This document shows positions 8,771 to 18,726 of a stretch of 64,000 nt of DNA, one piece after another. Source of the DNA: Helicobacter felis ATCC 49179 (GTDB lineage Bacteria > Campylobacterota > Campylobacteria > Campylobacterales > Helicobacteraceae). A program made the translations under genes and the position numbers. The notes under the pieces were generated by a model. It was not told the DNA's origin. It saw only the letters and a program-made list of their open reading frames with translations, and made no database searches. The stretch is from contig NC_014810.2 of the NCBI RefSeq assembly GCF_000200595.1, forward strand, positions 1,560,311 through 1,624,310. Reading direction: 5' to 3'. The stretch's first letter is position 1, and every line of letters starts with the position of its first letter.

Positions 8771-9385
8771 CTGGGATCGCGCCTGTTGGTAGTCCTGAGG
8801 CACACCTTGGCCATTTTTGTACATGAAAGCCAAGCTATTATATGCCCGCACACTCCCCTTATCCGCCGCTTTTTGGTAATATTTCAACGCCTGTTGGTAG
8901 TCCTGAGGCACACCTTGCCCATTTTTGTACATGAAAGCCAAGCTATTATATGCCCGCACACTCCCCTTATCCGCCGCTTTTTGGTAATATTTCAACGCCT
9001 GTTGGTAATCTCCTCGTTTAAAAGCTTCCTCGGCCGTTCCAAGGTCTTGATTATTGCCCTTAAATCTACCTGCGTACTCCCTATAAGCCACAGAATAAAG
9101 CATTTGCTCATACTCTTCTGCTTTATCCCAATCCTTTGGCACACCCTGACCTAAATTATACATTCCGGATAAATAAGCATAAGCCTGCGCATTGCCCAAT
9201 GTGGCCGCTTTTCTAAAATACCCTATAGCTTTTTTATACTGCTTTTTGGCATAGGCTTTCATACCCACATCGAAATATTGGCGTGCCTGCACCCTCTCTG
9301 TTTTTGCCTGTAGCAATCCTACAGAGCAAAAAACACACGCCGCTAACACAACTTTAGAGACACGATTCAAACCCGCTACTATCAT
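8768..9385 (-). CDS. Sel1-repeat secreted protein, 3'-truncated
   Basis: The 205 residues begin with a signal peptide (VVLAACVFCSVGLLQA, then a cleavage site) followed by Sel1-like repeats of 36 residues such as YYQKAADKGSVRAYNSLAFM. The reading ends in QQARSQ where repeat DNA meets the phage remnant at about 8776, so the natural C-terminus is missing. The same repeats occur in the 5'-truncated gene at 31965-33610; the two look like halves of one original gene separated by recombination. Sel1 repeats form helical solenoids used for protein binding. Unlike the Hcp proteins of H. pylori these repeats lack the paired cysteines. Confidence 0.75.
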   Translation of the reverse strand: MIVAGLNRVSKVVLAACVFCSVGLLQAKTERVQARQYFDVGMKAYAKKQYKKAIGYFRKAATLGNAQAYAYLSGMYNLGQGVPKDWDKAEEYEQMLYSVAYREYAGRFKGNNQDLGTAEEAFKRGDYQQALKYYQKAADKGSVRAYNSLAFMYKNGQGVPQDYQQALKYYQKAADKGSVRAYNSLAFMYKNGQGVPQDYQQARSQ

Positions 9386-9553
9386 TTGCTTCCCTATTTT
9401 TAAAAATCTAATCCCTATTATAGCCTATTTCAGATAAAAAAATTAGGGATTATAGAAGCTTTAAGGCGAATACTGAAGATGGATACTAAGAAGAGGTCTA
9501 AAATCTCAATTTAGATTTAAGTGCATGAAAAAGCGCGCAAGATAGGGCTAAAC

Positions 9554-11548
9554 TCAAACTCTAAACGCGTTCAAAAATCCGCTCAAATCGATAGTTTGTT
9601 GTTTAAGCTCACTAGAGGCCTTTTGCATCGAATCATTAATTTTTAACAAATCTTGCACACAAGAAGCGATTTTGTCCCCGTTTTCAAGGATACTTGTCGT
9701 GTGCTGGTTGATTTCGTGGATGTTATTGAGATTGACTAGAGACTGATCCACTACACTTGCAATCGTGTTAGAGAGATGATTGACCTGATCTTGCATATGG
9801 ACTGAACGCTGGACTAGAGTCTGCATGAGCACTAAATTATCTTTTCTATCCTGATTGATCTTGGCAATGGATTCTAAGATGTGATTGACAATCAATGCGC
9901 TCTCTGTGATGTTTTTTCGTGTCCTCTCCGCCAAAGCCCGCACTTCATCTGCCACCACGACAAACCCACGCCCATGCTCCCCTGCTCTAGCCGCCTCAAT
10001 GGCAGCATTCAAGGCAAGTAAATTGGTTTGATCGGCGATATCTGTAATGGCATCTAAGACACTTTGGATGTTTTGCGCCTCTGTGGATAAAGATTGCATG
10101 TGCGCCACATCATTTTCTTCATAAGTCATATTGCGCTGGACTTGCTCATTGATCACAGCCACCGCCGCTTGCGTTTCGGACACATTTTGAAGCACGCCTT
10201 CTAAAAGCTCTCTTGTGGCAGTGGAGACCGCCACGCTTGAATCTAGGATTTGTCGGCTAGAATGGCTTAGAGTTGTGTTGTTATGGCTGATCTGCTCTAT
10301 TTGTTTGGAGTTTAAATCAAGATCTTTGGAGATCGCGCTTAGAGATTTAGATATCGCGGTGTTGTTTTGCACCTCTTTAAAGATTCGTTGCAGTGTGTCT
10401 CGCATGTATTCTATGAACACGTTCACCGACTTGGTCATCAAGCCTATCTCGTCATTAGTTGTGATGTTGATCTTGTCTGTGAAGGTTTTATTTTCTATGA
10501 TGTGCCCTAATGTCTTGTTGACATTTTGTAATCTTTTAAAAATACTGCGCACCACCAAGAAAGATAGGAAGGTTGTGATGAGAATTAGCGACACTTCGCA
10601 GATCACCAGAAAGATAAAATAGCGGGTGTTCTTGGCAATCTCTGCTTGAGTGAGTTCTGTAATATGGGCGCTAATGCTATTCTCTACGCGTTTGAGCAGG
10701 TCGATTTTCTTGGTGATGGTGTTAAACCACAGAGAAGGGTCGATACCAAACCCTCCCACAAGGTATTTTTCCCTCAAAATTTGGCGCATTTTTTCTACTT
10801 CTTGGAAACTCAAATCCTTAGAAAATTGATGGAATAGTGCTACACTGGGCGCATCTCCAAAGGAGAGAAAATATTGATCAAAAACGCTTTGCTTGGCGAC
10901 TAGAGTGATGAAGTTTGCGTATTGGGGGTTAGCAGGAGTGTTGGTAATAAAGATACGATTGGCTGTAGCGCGCTCCAGTCCTGACATCTCTTTGGCATAA
11001 AGAAAACTAATATAGCCCATCGCAGCACTAGAAATTTTGGAATTATGGATGATCTTGATAGATTTGAGCACAGTGTCTAAAAACATCTTGATGCTCTGTG
11101 TGTAGTAGGCAACCACACTGTTTACAATCGCTTTTTTATCTGTAGTCTCCATCGAGCTACGCACTTGTGGCAGTTTGGCTAAAAAATCAAGCCCCTTTCG
11201 CAAGGTCTGTAGATACTTGGAGTCCAAGCCCGAAGCAGAATCTAGAAATTTTTTGAGATTTTGTAACTTTTCATCCGTGCGCTCTCTTTGCTCTAAGAGA
11301 GTGTTGGCAAATTGCACCCCACCGCTGGACAAAAAACCCGCGCTCATCCCCCGCTCCTTTTGCATCTCATGCACCAAAGAAGACAGGTATTTAGACACCT
11401 CTATTTGGCATGCCAAATCTTTATTATGTGCCAAAATATTGTAGGTGCCGTGTAATTCCCAAAACATAAAGCACAACAGAGCGATCAGGGGGATAGAAAC
11501 CATTAAGATAATCTTGCTTTGTAATTTCAAACCACTAAACAAGCGCAA
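9554..11548 (-). CDS. Methyl-accepting chemotaxis protein with NIT sensor domain
   Basis: A 664-residue chemoreceptor. It has a first membrane segment at about residues 13-30, a periplasmic domain containing [18 protein letters not shown], which is the hallmark of the nitrate/nitrite-sensing NIT family, and a second membrane segment at about 312-335. A HAMP-like region follows, then the cytoplasmic signalling domain with the conserved tip [19 protein letters not shown] and [19 protein letters not shown]. It should report a periplasmic ligand to CheA/CheW. The ligand class is inferred from the family. No adjacent che genes. The start ATG at 11548 places the membrane segment correctly. Confidence 0.9.
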   Translation of the reverse strand: MRLFSGLKLQSKIILMVSIPLIALLCFMFWELHGTYNILAHNKDLACQIEVSKYLSSLVHEMQKERGMSAGFLSSGGVQFANTLLEQRERTDEKLQNLKKFLDSASGLDSKYLQTLRKGLDFLAKLPQVRSSMETTDKKAIVNSVVAYYTQSIKMFLDTVLKSIKIIHNSKISSAAMGYISFLYAKEMSGLERATANRIFITNTPANPQYANFITLVAKQSVFDQYFLSFGDAPSVALFHQFSKDLSFQEVEKMRQILREKYLVGGFGIDPSLWFNTITKKIDLLKRVENSISAHITELTQAEIAKNTRYFIFLVICEVSLILITTFLSFLVVRSIFKRLQNVNKTLGHIIENKTFTDKINITTNDEIGLMTKSVNVFIEYMRDTLQRIFKEVQNNTAISKSLSAISKDLDLNSKQIEQISHNNTTLSHSSRQILDSSVAVSTATRELLEGVLQNVSETQAAVAVINEQVQRNMTYEENDVAHMQSLSTEAQNIQSVLDAITDIADQTNLLALNAAIEAARAGEHGRGFVVVADEVRALAERTRKNITESALIVNHILESIAKINQDRKDNLVLMQTLVQRSVHMQDQVNHLSNTIASVVDQSLVNLNNIHEINQHTTSILENGDKIASCVQDLLKINDSMQKASSELKQQTIDLSGFLNAFRV

Positions 11549-11916
11549 TCAAGGCTCCCAAGGTGAATCGCCCTTCCTCAAGGAAGTTCGCATGGTAAGA
11601 ATTAGGGGGTTTGGTAGAATAGGGCATGGAGAACAGGGCCATTCAAGCCACTCTTTTGCTGTATATCCCTAAGTTTAGTTTTCTTGGTCATCTTTTTTTG
11701 GCGTGAGCAAAGCTTTTTGATTGTGTGTGTAGGGAACAAGCAGCATTTAAAACCCTCATCAATCTGCATTCTTGGAGTTTAGCATAATTATGAGAAGATC
11801 ATTTGTGGTCGCCTAACTATTTTTGCCAGAAGTTATGATGGTGTTCCCTTGAATCTGAGAATCCACGCCCTAGATGACTAAAAACTCTCTACGCATTTTA
11901 AGACCTTTACTCTTAT
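11549..11916. other. Intergenic region between chemoreceptor and rep
   Basis: No gene seen. It contains a short hairpin CTTCCTCAAGGAAG near 11573-11586 and otherwise AT-rich DNA that should hold the promoter of the chemoreceptor gene on the minus strand. Confidence 0.4.
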
Positions 11917-13488
11917 CTACTGCGCATCTTTCACGAAGTTATTCAAAAAATCCTCATGATCTTTAAAAATGTGCGTGAAACAATCCGGGCTATTAACATC
12001 AAAGCGTTCCAAATGTTCCGTGCAATAACTCGCATAGATGCGATCTTTAGGATGTGTTGGTATTAGTTGGAATAAGCACACAATGGAAGGGTTATCTCCT
12101 AAGCGTGTGAGGGTGCTAATTAGTTTGACATTTTGAAAAATATGTTCAGGGTTTTGGATGTAAAGCGAACCTCTCAATCCGCAGAATCTCTCAATGCTTT
12201 TGCGCTCTTGCTTGTTATAATAGCCTTGTTGGGCTTTCCTTTGCGCCATGACTTGTTCGTTCTCCTCCTTGCGTTTCTTGCTCTGTACCTTCACTATGGT
12301 GTCTTGGATGCGATTTTGAGTGTGGCGTTTGAGAATTTCCTTTTGCATGTCTGCATGGGGATGAGGCATGAAGTGGAAGGTAATGCCAACGACTTTATTG
12401 CCTCTGCCTTTTTTTTCTTTCACATAAAAGATGGTTTCGTAAGGCAAATCTCGATTAGGATTTTTAGGATCATAGCCTTCCTCAAAGGGTGTAGCAAGTT
12501 CGCGGCAGGCGGGTTTTAAAATATATTCATCAATATCCCTTATGGATAGACTTTTGGGAATGCCCATGAACTCTTTAAACCCATTAAAGTCGTTTTTATA
12601 AGTGAACACATCGCACATGCAATTCTTTTTTATATCCTCAAACCGCACCAAGAGTCGGTACAAAGTTTTGGCGTATTTGCTTCGTAAAGACAAGAAAGTT
12701 TTGAGCTGGAAGGAGGTGAAGTTGGCATTGAGATCGTTGAGTAGATGAGTGAAATATGGGGTATTGATGCCAACTTTTATGTACCTAAGTCTAGGGGTTT
12801 TGTCTGATGTAATGGTAAAATGCTTGAATAAGAAGTAATTTGTTCTTTCTGTTAGCTCCTCGCCATTTTCTACAAAGCGGACAATCTCCCAAAAGTTGGC
12901 GGTTCTTACATTTTTCCAAAGGGTTTCTACTATTCGCAATAAGTTGGTTTCATCAATTTTTGGCGCGCCGATCAGCTCTTTAACCTCCTGGGATGTGAAT
13001 TGGATGCAGGTGTCTTGTTGATCCTTGAATCGGCTGAATAGAGAGAACAGTAAATTACTCTCCCATGCGCCCATTTTGCCCAGATTGACCTTGTAGATAT
13101 CGTTGTGAATGGCCACTTGGTCAGGATGGACAATAGATATCTGGTTAATAGGGACAGCTTTAGAGTTTTGAGGGCTTTCCGTTATGTCATTTTGAACAGC
13201 CATCTCTGATTCCGCAGGTCGAGTTGGCATGGACTCTTCAATGACTACTTGGTCTTTGTGCATGGACTGGTTGTTTTGCAGAAGAACCTGCGAGCACTCT
13301 TCTTTTTGTGGCTCTTGAGTGGGTGTTGGCAAATTAGAGGCTGTAGTTAGAGCCACGAGTTTTTTTAGACATGCGTTTTGTTTGAGTTCCAAAATGTTTT
13401 TGAGAGTAGCGTCTGTTTCTAGGTCTATGAGCACCTGGATCTGTTTAATTTCATCACCCAAAGCTTGTTTTTGTTCCAAAATAGTCAT
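11917..13488 (-). CDS. repA: Rep_3-family plasmid replication initiator
   Basis: A 523-residue initiator. The N-terminus is a short coiled coil (EQKQALGDEIKQIQVL), then a Pro/Gln-rich linker, and from about residue 125 the winged-helix initiator core: NLGKMGAWESNLLFSLFSRF, then SFQLKTFLSLRSKYAKTLYR and an RDLPYETIF segment. The same core is found in the three other rep copies of this window at lower identity. Five iterons lie 65 bp upstream of the start, the normal arrangement for Rep_3 plasmids, in which Rep binds iterons to open the origin and to limit copy number. This is the only rep gene in the window that is complete as given. Confidence 0.9.
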   Translation of the reverse strand: MTILEQKQALGDEIKQIQVLIDLETDATLKNILELKQNACLKKLVALTTASNLPTPTQEPQKEECSQVLLQNNQSMHKDQVVIEESMPTRPAESEMAVQNDITESPQNSKAVPINQISIVHPDQVAIHNDIYKVNLGKMGAWESNLLFSLFSRFKDQQDTCIQFTSQEVKELIGAPKIDETNLLRIVETLWKNVRTANFWEIVRFVENGEELTERTNYFLFKHFTITSDKTPRLRYIKVGINTPYFTHLLNDLNANFTSFQLKTFLSLRSKYAKTLYRLLVRFEDIKKNCMCDVFTYKNDFNGFKEFMGIPKSLSIRDIDEYILKPACRELATPFEEGYDPKNPNRDLPYETIFYVKEKKGRGNKVVGITFHFMPHPHADMQKEILKRHTQNRIQDTIVKVQSKKRKEENEQVMAQRKAQQGYYNKQERKSIERFCGLRGSLYIQNPEHIFQNVKLISTLTRLGDNPSIVCLFQLIPTHPKDRIYASYCTEHLERFDVNSPDCFTHIFKDHEDFLNNFVKDAQ

Positions 13489-13552
13489 TTTAGGTCCTTT
13501 TACAGCTCAAATTTCGACCTATTTTACCACAAAAGAGAAGTTTTATTTTTTA

Positions 13553-13655
13553 CCCCCCTTAAATCGCCGAATTTCCCCCTTAAATCTGCCGAATTTCCCC
13601 CTTAAATCTGCCGAATTTCCCCCTTAAATCGCCGAATTTCCCCCTTAAATCAACC
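13553..13655. repeat. Iterons of the first replication origin
   Basis: Five direct repeats of 21-22 bp, each containing CCCCCTTAAATC followed by GCCGAATTT or a variant; the last is partial. They sit upstream of the repA at 13488. Such iterons are Rep binding sites in the plasmid origin. Confidence 0.85.
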
Positions 13656-13669
13656 TTAAAACGCTTAAA

Positions 13670-14000
13670 AAAAACTTAAAATTGGCTCGCGAGGTGCGTA
13701 TTTTGCGGGCTTGAAAAGAAACACGAAAAAAAAAAAAAACGCCTACAAAATATTTACAAAATATTACAAAGTCTTAAACGCGCGCGCGAGCAAAAAACGC
13801 TTCAGGTTCAAGTTTTAAACTTGGCACAATTTGGAATGCAGCGCTAACGCACTGCTTACATTTGCCTGTGGGGGAAACCCCCACACCCCCCTTAGCTCTT
13901 GAGATAAAAACTTGAGCTTAGAATGCTCATATAACGCTTTTGGAACTCAAACAGGGTTTGGTATGGTTCTAGGGTATTTCATCGATTGTGGGGCATTTTA
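13670..14000. repeat. Origin-associated repeat, copy 2 (inverse orientation)
   Basis: This shares with the copies at 3.7, 45.8 and 52.2 kb an alternating GC block (ACGCGCGCGCG), a GGAATGCAGCGCTAACGCACTGCTTACATT type segment that recurs near 3869-3898 and 52170-52204, a C-rich run, and an AAAACTTGAGCTTAGAATGC-like stretch. It directly follows the iterons and is likely part of the plasmid origin or its incompatibility region. Confidence 0.5.
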
Positions 14001-15024
14001 GAGGGGTTTATGAAGGTATTTTGAGGTCAAGAAAAAACAAACTTCGATTTGAAGCAGACCAAAACCTGTGAAAAGCTTTGTTTAACCCATTTCAGAACAA
14101 GAGGTGATAGGCATGGAACACGAAATAATTTAACGATTTTTAGAAACATCAAGATTTTAAGAGTAAAGATAAAACAAAGATAGCTCTTAAATCGCTTTAA
14201 ATGGCCCATAAATCGAAAAGTTAGAGGTTGAGAATATCCGAATATAGTCTAAAGGTTTTAAAGCGATTTGAGCGGATTTTGGAGTTAAACAGGATAAATT
14301 GGATTTTTAAGCATTTTTTAGATTTTTTTAAGTTTCTATGCAAAGCCTACTAAAGCAAAATTAAAATATTGCATCTTGCCTTGGAAGGAAGTTGGACTAT
14401 GGGTAAAAATGAGTGATGGAGGTTAGACCACTTAGAGACACAGAATGTAAAAGACACCAAAATTCCCTACAGTCATTCAAAAATCAATGATCTTGCTAAG
14501 AAAATCTTTGAAATTTTAACACACGCTTCACAGCCAAAAGTCAAAAAAAAGTCAAAAAGAAAAACCGTTCTTTTAAAATGTCATTAAAACTTAACTCTTG
14601 CAAAAGGTAATGCTCTTAATTTGCCCACCTCATGTCTTTAGTTTCTGCCATAACAATATAAACGCTCTATCATGCATTATTGAAATTAGAGGATAAATGA
14701 GAAAATAAGAAAAACTTTAAGAACAGAAAAAGATTAAATAAAGATAAACTTAATCAATTACTATGAAAATATTAAGAAAAATTTTTCTTAATGCGTCACA
14801 TGTTAACCACCATTCTGAGATTCAAACATCGGGGTCTCAGACACCTTTAAAGCGCGTTTATAAGACATTTTAACCATCAAGAAGACACGCCATAAGATCG
14901 GTAAATGTTACATATTTTCCGCTTCCTGCTACAACTAACCAGAATATCCACATTGAAGATTTTCTAAAGACACCAACCAAAACCAAAATATTAGAATCCA
15001 TTGTTTCATGCTATAAGGAGAAAG
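14001..15024. other. About 1 kb without a recognisable gene
   Basis: AT-rich DNA. The only open stretches are short and without good starts (for example 60 codons at 14027-14209, minus), so I call none. It should contain the promoter of the outer membrane protein gene that starts at 15025. Confidence 0.4.
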
Positions 15025-16476
15025 ATGTTCACACTAAAACAAATGTACCAAAAATTCTACAAAATCCTTTTGCATGTTTTGATATTTACAAATTTCTGCC
15101 TAGCCTATAGTTACAAATTGCATGGATTTGCCAATCAAGCTTCTACCATTGGTTTTAATGAAACCCCCATCAACCAAAACAAGGGCATCTACCCTATGCA
15201 ACGATACGCCACGATCTCAGGGTATCTCTCCTTAGATTTTTCTTTATTGCCACAAAAACTAGAGGGTAAAGGCCATCATCTCAAAGGGTCTATAGGAGGA
15301 ATGGTAGGTGGCGTGCTCTATGATGGGACTAAACATTTTTCAAGCGGTTCAATAGTGTATCAAAGATTTGGTTTTTATAATGGGTTTTATGGCGGAAAAG
15401 CCGATGTTGTGCAAAGCGATTCAGTCGCCATCAAAAACAGCAAAATCTCTAAATTAAGCCGTCTTTATGTTTTTAGTGACGCGTATTTAGAATACGAATA
15501 TGAAAATCACTTTGGGATTAAAATGGGCCGTTATAATTCCAAGGCCCCATATGAAAGCGGACAAACAGAGGGCTTTGAAGTCTTTGGTCAATATAAGGAA
15601 GTGCGCTTGTGGTGGTTTAGCTCCTGGGGGCGAGCTTTCTCCACAGGGCCTTTAATATGGGATTGGTATGCTCCTCGAGTGGTTTATAGCGGAGGTTACA
15701 CTAAAAACGCTCAAGGGGGTTACACTCCCCATGGGCACAAGGTCTCCTTAGGCACGCATGCCGTGCAACTCAGCTATAAAAAGCACCATTTCTCTCTAGA
15801 GGGATTTTTCTATTTCTTTCCTAAAATGTTTAATGCACCAGGTTTTAAGGTGGGTTGGGATAGTGATCCTAACTTTAATAGCAAGGGTTTTCGTTCTAAT
15901 ACGATTCTCATCGCTCTATTTGCCTTCTATCCCCCTTGGATGGTGATTAATAAAACCGGGGGTGCCATCTATCGCTACGACACTCCCGTAAGTGCTGAGG
16001 GACAAAGTCTTACCATCCGCCAACGCTTTGATTTTGATCAATTCTACATTACGGGGACTTTTTATAAGAATTTTGGTAACGCCAATGCTTGGGTTGGTAA
16101 CACGGGTAACCCAGCCGGGATTGAATTTTATGGCAACAGTGTTTGGGCGGGATATGTGGGCACGGCTTTAAAAGCCGATGCCATTACCGGAGCTTTTGCC
16201 TATGGAGGTATCCACTTTAAGAATAAATTCACATGGAACATGACTTGGCAATGGAGTAGCGCGCCGGTTTCTTATGAGGGACGGGTGATCCTGTCTTTAG
16301 GTTACCAAATTACACAATTTTTAAAAGCATTGCTCAATATTTCCTATTATGGTGTGCACACAAATAAGGGTTATAAGGCGGGTTTAAACGCTTTTTGCAA
16401 TCCCAATTCGAATTATTGTGTAGGTGGGTATCAAGACAGAAGCGCGCTCTACACCCAACTGATTGCCACCTTTTAG
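15025..16476 (+). CDS. Hof-like outer membrane porin-type protein
   Basis: About 483 residues starting at the ATG at 15025, chosen over the TTG at 15001 because AAGGAG lies just upstream. A hydrophobic signal segment (ILLHVLIFTNFCLAYS) precedes a protein rich in aromatic beta-strands alternating with polar loops (IKMGRYNSKAPYESGQTEGF). It ends in aromatic-rich strands with a terminal Phe, as in outer membrane barrels. The RYNSKAPYESGQTEGFEVF segment and length of about 480 fit the Hof family of Helicobacter outer membrane proteins, thought to act as porins or adhesins. It is convergent with the NlpC/P60 lipoprotein gene, overlapping by 4 bp. Confidence 0.75.
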   Translation: MFTLKQMYQKFYKILLHVLIFTNFCLAYSYKLHGFANQASTIGFNETPINQNKGIYPMQRYATISGYLSLDFSLLPQKLEGKGHHLKGSIGGMVGGVLYDGTKHFSSGSIVYQRFGFYNGFYGGKADVVQSDSVAIKNSKISKLSRLYVFSDAYLEYEYENHFGIKMGRYNSKAPYESGQTEGFEVFGQYKEVRLWWFSSWGRAFSTGPLIWDWYAPRVVYSGGYTKNAQGGYTPHGHKVSLGTHAVQLSYKKHHFSLEGFFYFFPKMFNAPGFKVGWDSDPNFNSKGFRSNTILIALFAFYPPWMVINKTGGAIYRYDTPVSAEGQSLTIRQRFDFDQFYITGTFYKNFGNANAWVGNTGNPAGIEFYGNSVWAGYVGTALKADAITGAFAYGGIHFKNKFTWNMTWQWSSAPVSYEGRVILSLGYQITQFLKALLNISYYGVHTNKGYKAGLNAFCNPNSNYCVGGYQDRSALYTQLIATF

Positions 16477-18677
16477 TGGAATTGCCTAGCATAAAGATCA
16501 GACATGGCTTCAATGCGATCGATTAAAAAAGTGGATTTTTCCGTAAAATTTTTATGTTCTGCTCCCAATTTCAGGGTGGTGATAACGGCTTTTTCGACAT
16601 GATAGAGGTGTGTGGGTTTATGGGTTTTAGAGATAGAAATAGACCAAATATTATGTGCCACAATGGCTTGGTTGTGATAAGTGCCCAAATACAGCATAAT
16701 ATGCCCCTTGAGCCATAGAATCGTGGCAAATGGCGTGGCGTGCTTGATGATATAAGTTTCTTTCTTAGAAGCAGACATTTTATGCAGATCGATGGTGTTA
16801 TGAGCGTAGCGCACCTGAGCTAGAGAGTTTCTGGGCAGAAACACTCCAAAACCCGCAAAGCTATCGCGGGTGAAGGCTGAGCAATCGCGATTTTGATTTA
16901 TTCCACCCCAACCATACCTTTGTCCTAGTAGGGTGTCTACAACTTTTGCCATAGTCTGAGTGGTAAATTTTCTAGGAAAAGAGGTGAAATTTTGGGGATT
17001 AATGGTGATTTGTGTAAGTTGCGCAAAACCTTGTGGATTCCTAGTAAAAGTGTAGATCTGATTGGGAGTGTGCGGGACCTTAAGAAAAATTTGTCCCATG
17101 CGGGCATTGGGCATTGTGTCTATTAAAGGAGTGAGGTAATTTTGGATGTGTAAAATCTTTTCAATCGTTTTTGGCCTAATGGGAGCGACATCTTGGATGC
17201 GCACCCACCCTATGGTGAAACTGCTTTGGATTAAGGCGTAGGTCTTGGCTTTATTGTAATGTGTGATGAGCACAGGAGTGCCCGCAAAAATCATCGAATT
17301 TTGCCAAAGATCAGAGGGGTAGTCGCGTTGTGTGGGGTAGTAGGCTAGAGTTGTAGGGACAGCGCGCACGGAAGTGTTAGCCACAATCACCCCTCTTAGG
17401 TGCGCATTAGGATAATGCGCAATGTCCATGTCTGTTTCAATGTGCCGCAAAACTTTGAGATCGTGGTGCGTGCCATCCTCTTTGTAACCAGGGGTGGCAA
17501 GACTATAGCGTGTCCAAAAGACTTCTTTGCGTGGGATGACTTTCATCGCTTTCCAAGGCGTGTACCAATGTTTTAAATAAGAGTTTTTGAGTTTGCTGGG
17601 GGAGGGAATGGGTAAAGTGTTTTTAGTAGAGTAGTAACTAGCTCTTTGGGGAAGACGGAGAGGATCAAATAAAATTTCTTTTTCCACAAGAAGTTTTGAG
17701 GTGTGCTTGGCTTTGTTGTAATACTCTTTGGCAAGCTTAAGATTTTCAGAAACGCCATAGCCATTAGCATACATGTCTCCTAAAAGAGTGTGGGCGAACG
17801 CGCTACCAAGATTGGCTGCTTTTTTAAAGTGATTTAGAGCTTGGAGGGGGTTCGCGCTGTCTCGAAAAAGCGCGCCCAAAGCCAATCCTGCGGGCACGCT
17901 TCCTTGATCTTCTGCTTTTTGAAAATAGGAAATCGCTTTTTGGAGGTCTTGGGAGATGCCCTTGCCATCGCGGTATAAAACCCCCAACTTGTAATAACCT
18001 TGTGGGTCGCCCAACTCTGCACCCCGTTGGTAGTGCCCAATTGCCTTTTTGGGGTTTAAAAACACCCCTTTGGCTTCTGCATAAAAGTCGCCCAGTTTGA
18101 TGTGCGCTTGAGCACTGCCCAAATGAGCAGCTTTTTGTAAGTATTTTAAGGCTTTAGGGTAATCAGGCGGGACATCTTCATCTTGATCATCGTAGTAATA
18201 AGTGCTCCACACTACACCCAGACCATAATAACCCCTAGCATCCCCTAAGTCGGCTAATTTTTGGTAATAGATTTTAGCCTTGTCGTAGTCTTTATAGGCA
18301 TAAGCTCTTTGAGCTAATTGTAAGTAGTTATTGATTTGAACTGGATTTTCTAAGACTTTGTGCTCTTGGGGTGCAGGAAGAGGGGTTATGGGTATAACGA
18401 TGGATTTTGGAGTCGAAGATGTTTTAAGATGTGCCTGTGGAGCGAGAGAATTTAATGGTTTGTGGTTTGGTTGGACTTTAGAATTGGAGTTTGGTTTAGT
18501 CGCGGTGTGTGGCTGCGGAAGTGTAGCTGGATTTGGGACTGAAAGGTTTTTTGGTGTGGGATCGGGTTTTTGGGGTTTAGCTTGGTCGCTTATGGGCTTT
18601 GGACTTGGTTTGTGATCCAAACACCCTGCACACAAAAGCGCGACAATGAAGATCGTGACTAAGAACTTCACGCACAA
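16473..18677 (-). CDS. Sel1-repeat lipoprotein with SH3 and NlpC/P60 peptidase domains
   Basis: A 734-residue lipoprotein. The signal peptide ends in a lipobox (LLCAGC). A Pro/Lys-rich spacer follows to about residue 115, then six to seven Sel1 repeats (YYQKLADLGDARGYYGLG and similar), then an SH3-like segment with the LRGVIVANTSVRAVPT motif, and a C-terminal NlpC/P60 domain. The domain has the catalytic Cys in NRDCSAFTRD and a His-containing GHIMLYLG strand. Family knowledge suggests cleavage of peptide stems of peptidoglycan at the cell envelope, with the Sel1 part as a docking surface. It may form an envelope module with the Sel1 lipoprotein encoded just upstream (49 bp). Confidence 0.85.
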   Translation of the reverse strand: MCVKFLVTIFIVALLCAGCLDHKPSPKPISDQAKPQKPDPTPKNLSVPNPATLPQPHTATKPNSNSKVQPNHKPLNSLAPQAHLKTSSTPKSIVIPITPLPAPQEHKVLENPVQINNYLQLAQRAYAYKDYDKAKIYYQKLADLGDARGYYGLGVVWSTYYYDDQDEDVPPDYPKALKYLQKAAHLGSAQAHIKLGDFYAEAKGVFLNPKKAIGHYQRGAELGDPQGYYKLGVLYRDGKGISQDLQKAISYFQKAEDQGSVPAGLALGALFRDSANPLQALNHFKKAANLGSAFAHTLLGDMYANGYGVSENLKLAKEYYNKAKHTSKLLVEKEILFDPLRLPQRASYYSTKNTLPIPSPSKLKNSYLKHWYTPWKAMKVIPRKEVFWTRYSLATPGYKEDGTHHDLKVLRHIETDMDIAHYPNAHLRGVIVANTSVRAVPTTLAYYPTQRDYPSDLWQNSMIFAGTPVLITHYNKAKTYALIQSSFTIGWVRIQDVAPIRPKTIEKILHIQNYLTPLIDTMPNARMGQIFLKVPHTPNQIYTFTRNPQGFAQLTQITINPQNFTSFPRKFTTQTMAKVVDTLLGQRYGWGGINQNRDCSAFTRDSFAGFGVFLPRNSLAQVRYAHNTIDLHKMSASKKETYIIKHATPFATILWLKGHIMLYLGTYHNQAIVAHNIWSISISKTHKPTHLYHVEKAVITTLKLGAEHKNFTEKSTFLIDRIEAMSDLYARQFH

Positions 18678-18726
18678 AAACGCTTATGCCAGGGGATTAC
18701 AAGTTCTGATTTATGGGGATAGATCA

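Noticed and set aside
10215-10622. A 135-codon + strand ORF inside the chemoreceptor gene
   Set aside because: It is a shadow of the conserved MCP reading frame on the minus strand.
12133-12519. A 128-codon hydrophobic + strand ORF inside repA
   Set aside because: It is antisense to the conserved Rep_3 core; hydrophobicity arises from the complement of charged codons.
14027-14209. A 60-codon minus-strand ORF
   Set aside because: No ribosome site, no recognisable domain, AT-rich intergenic setting.
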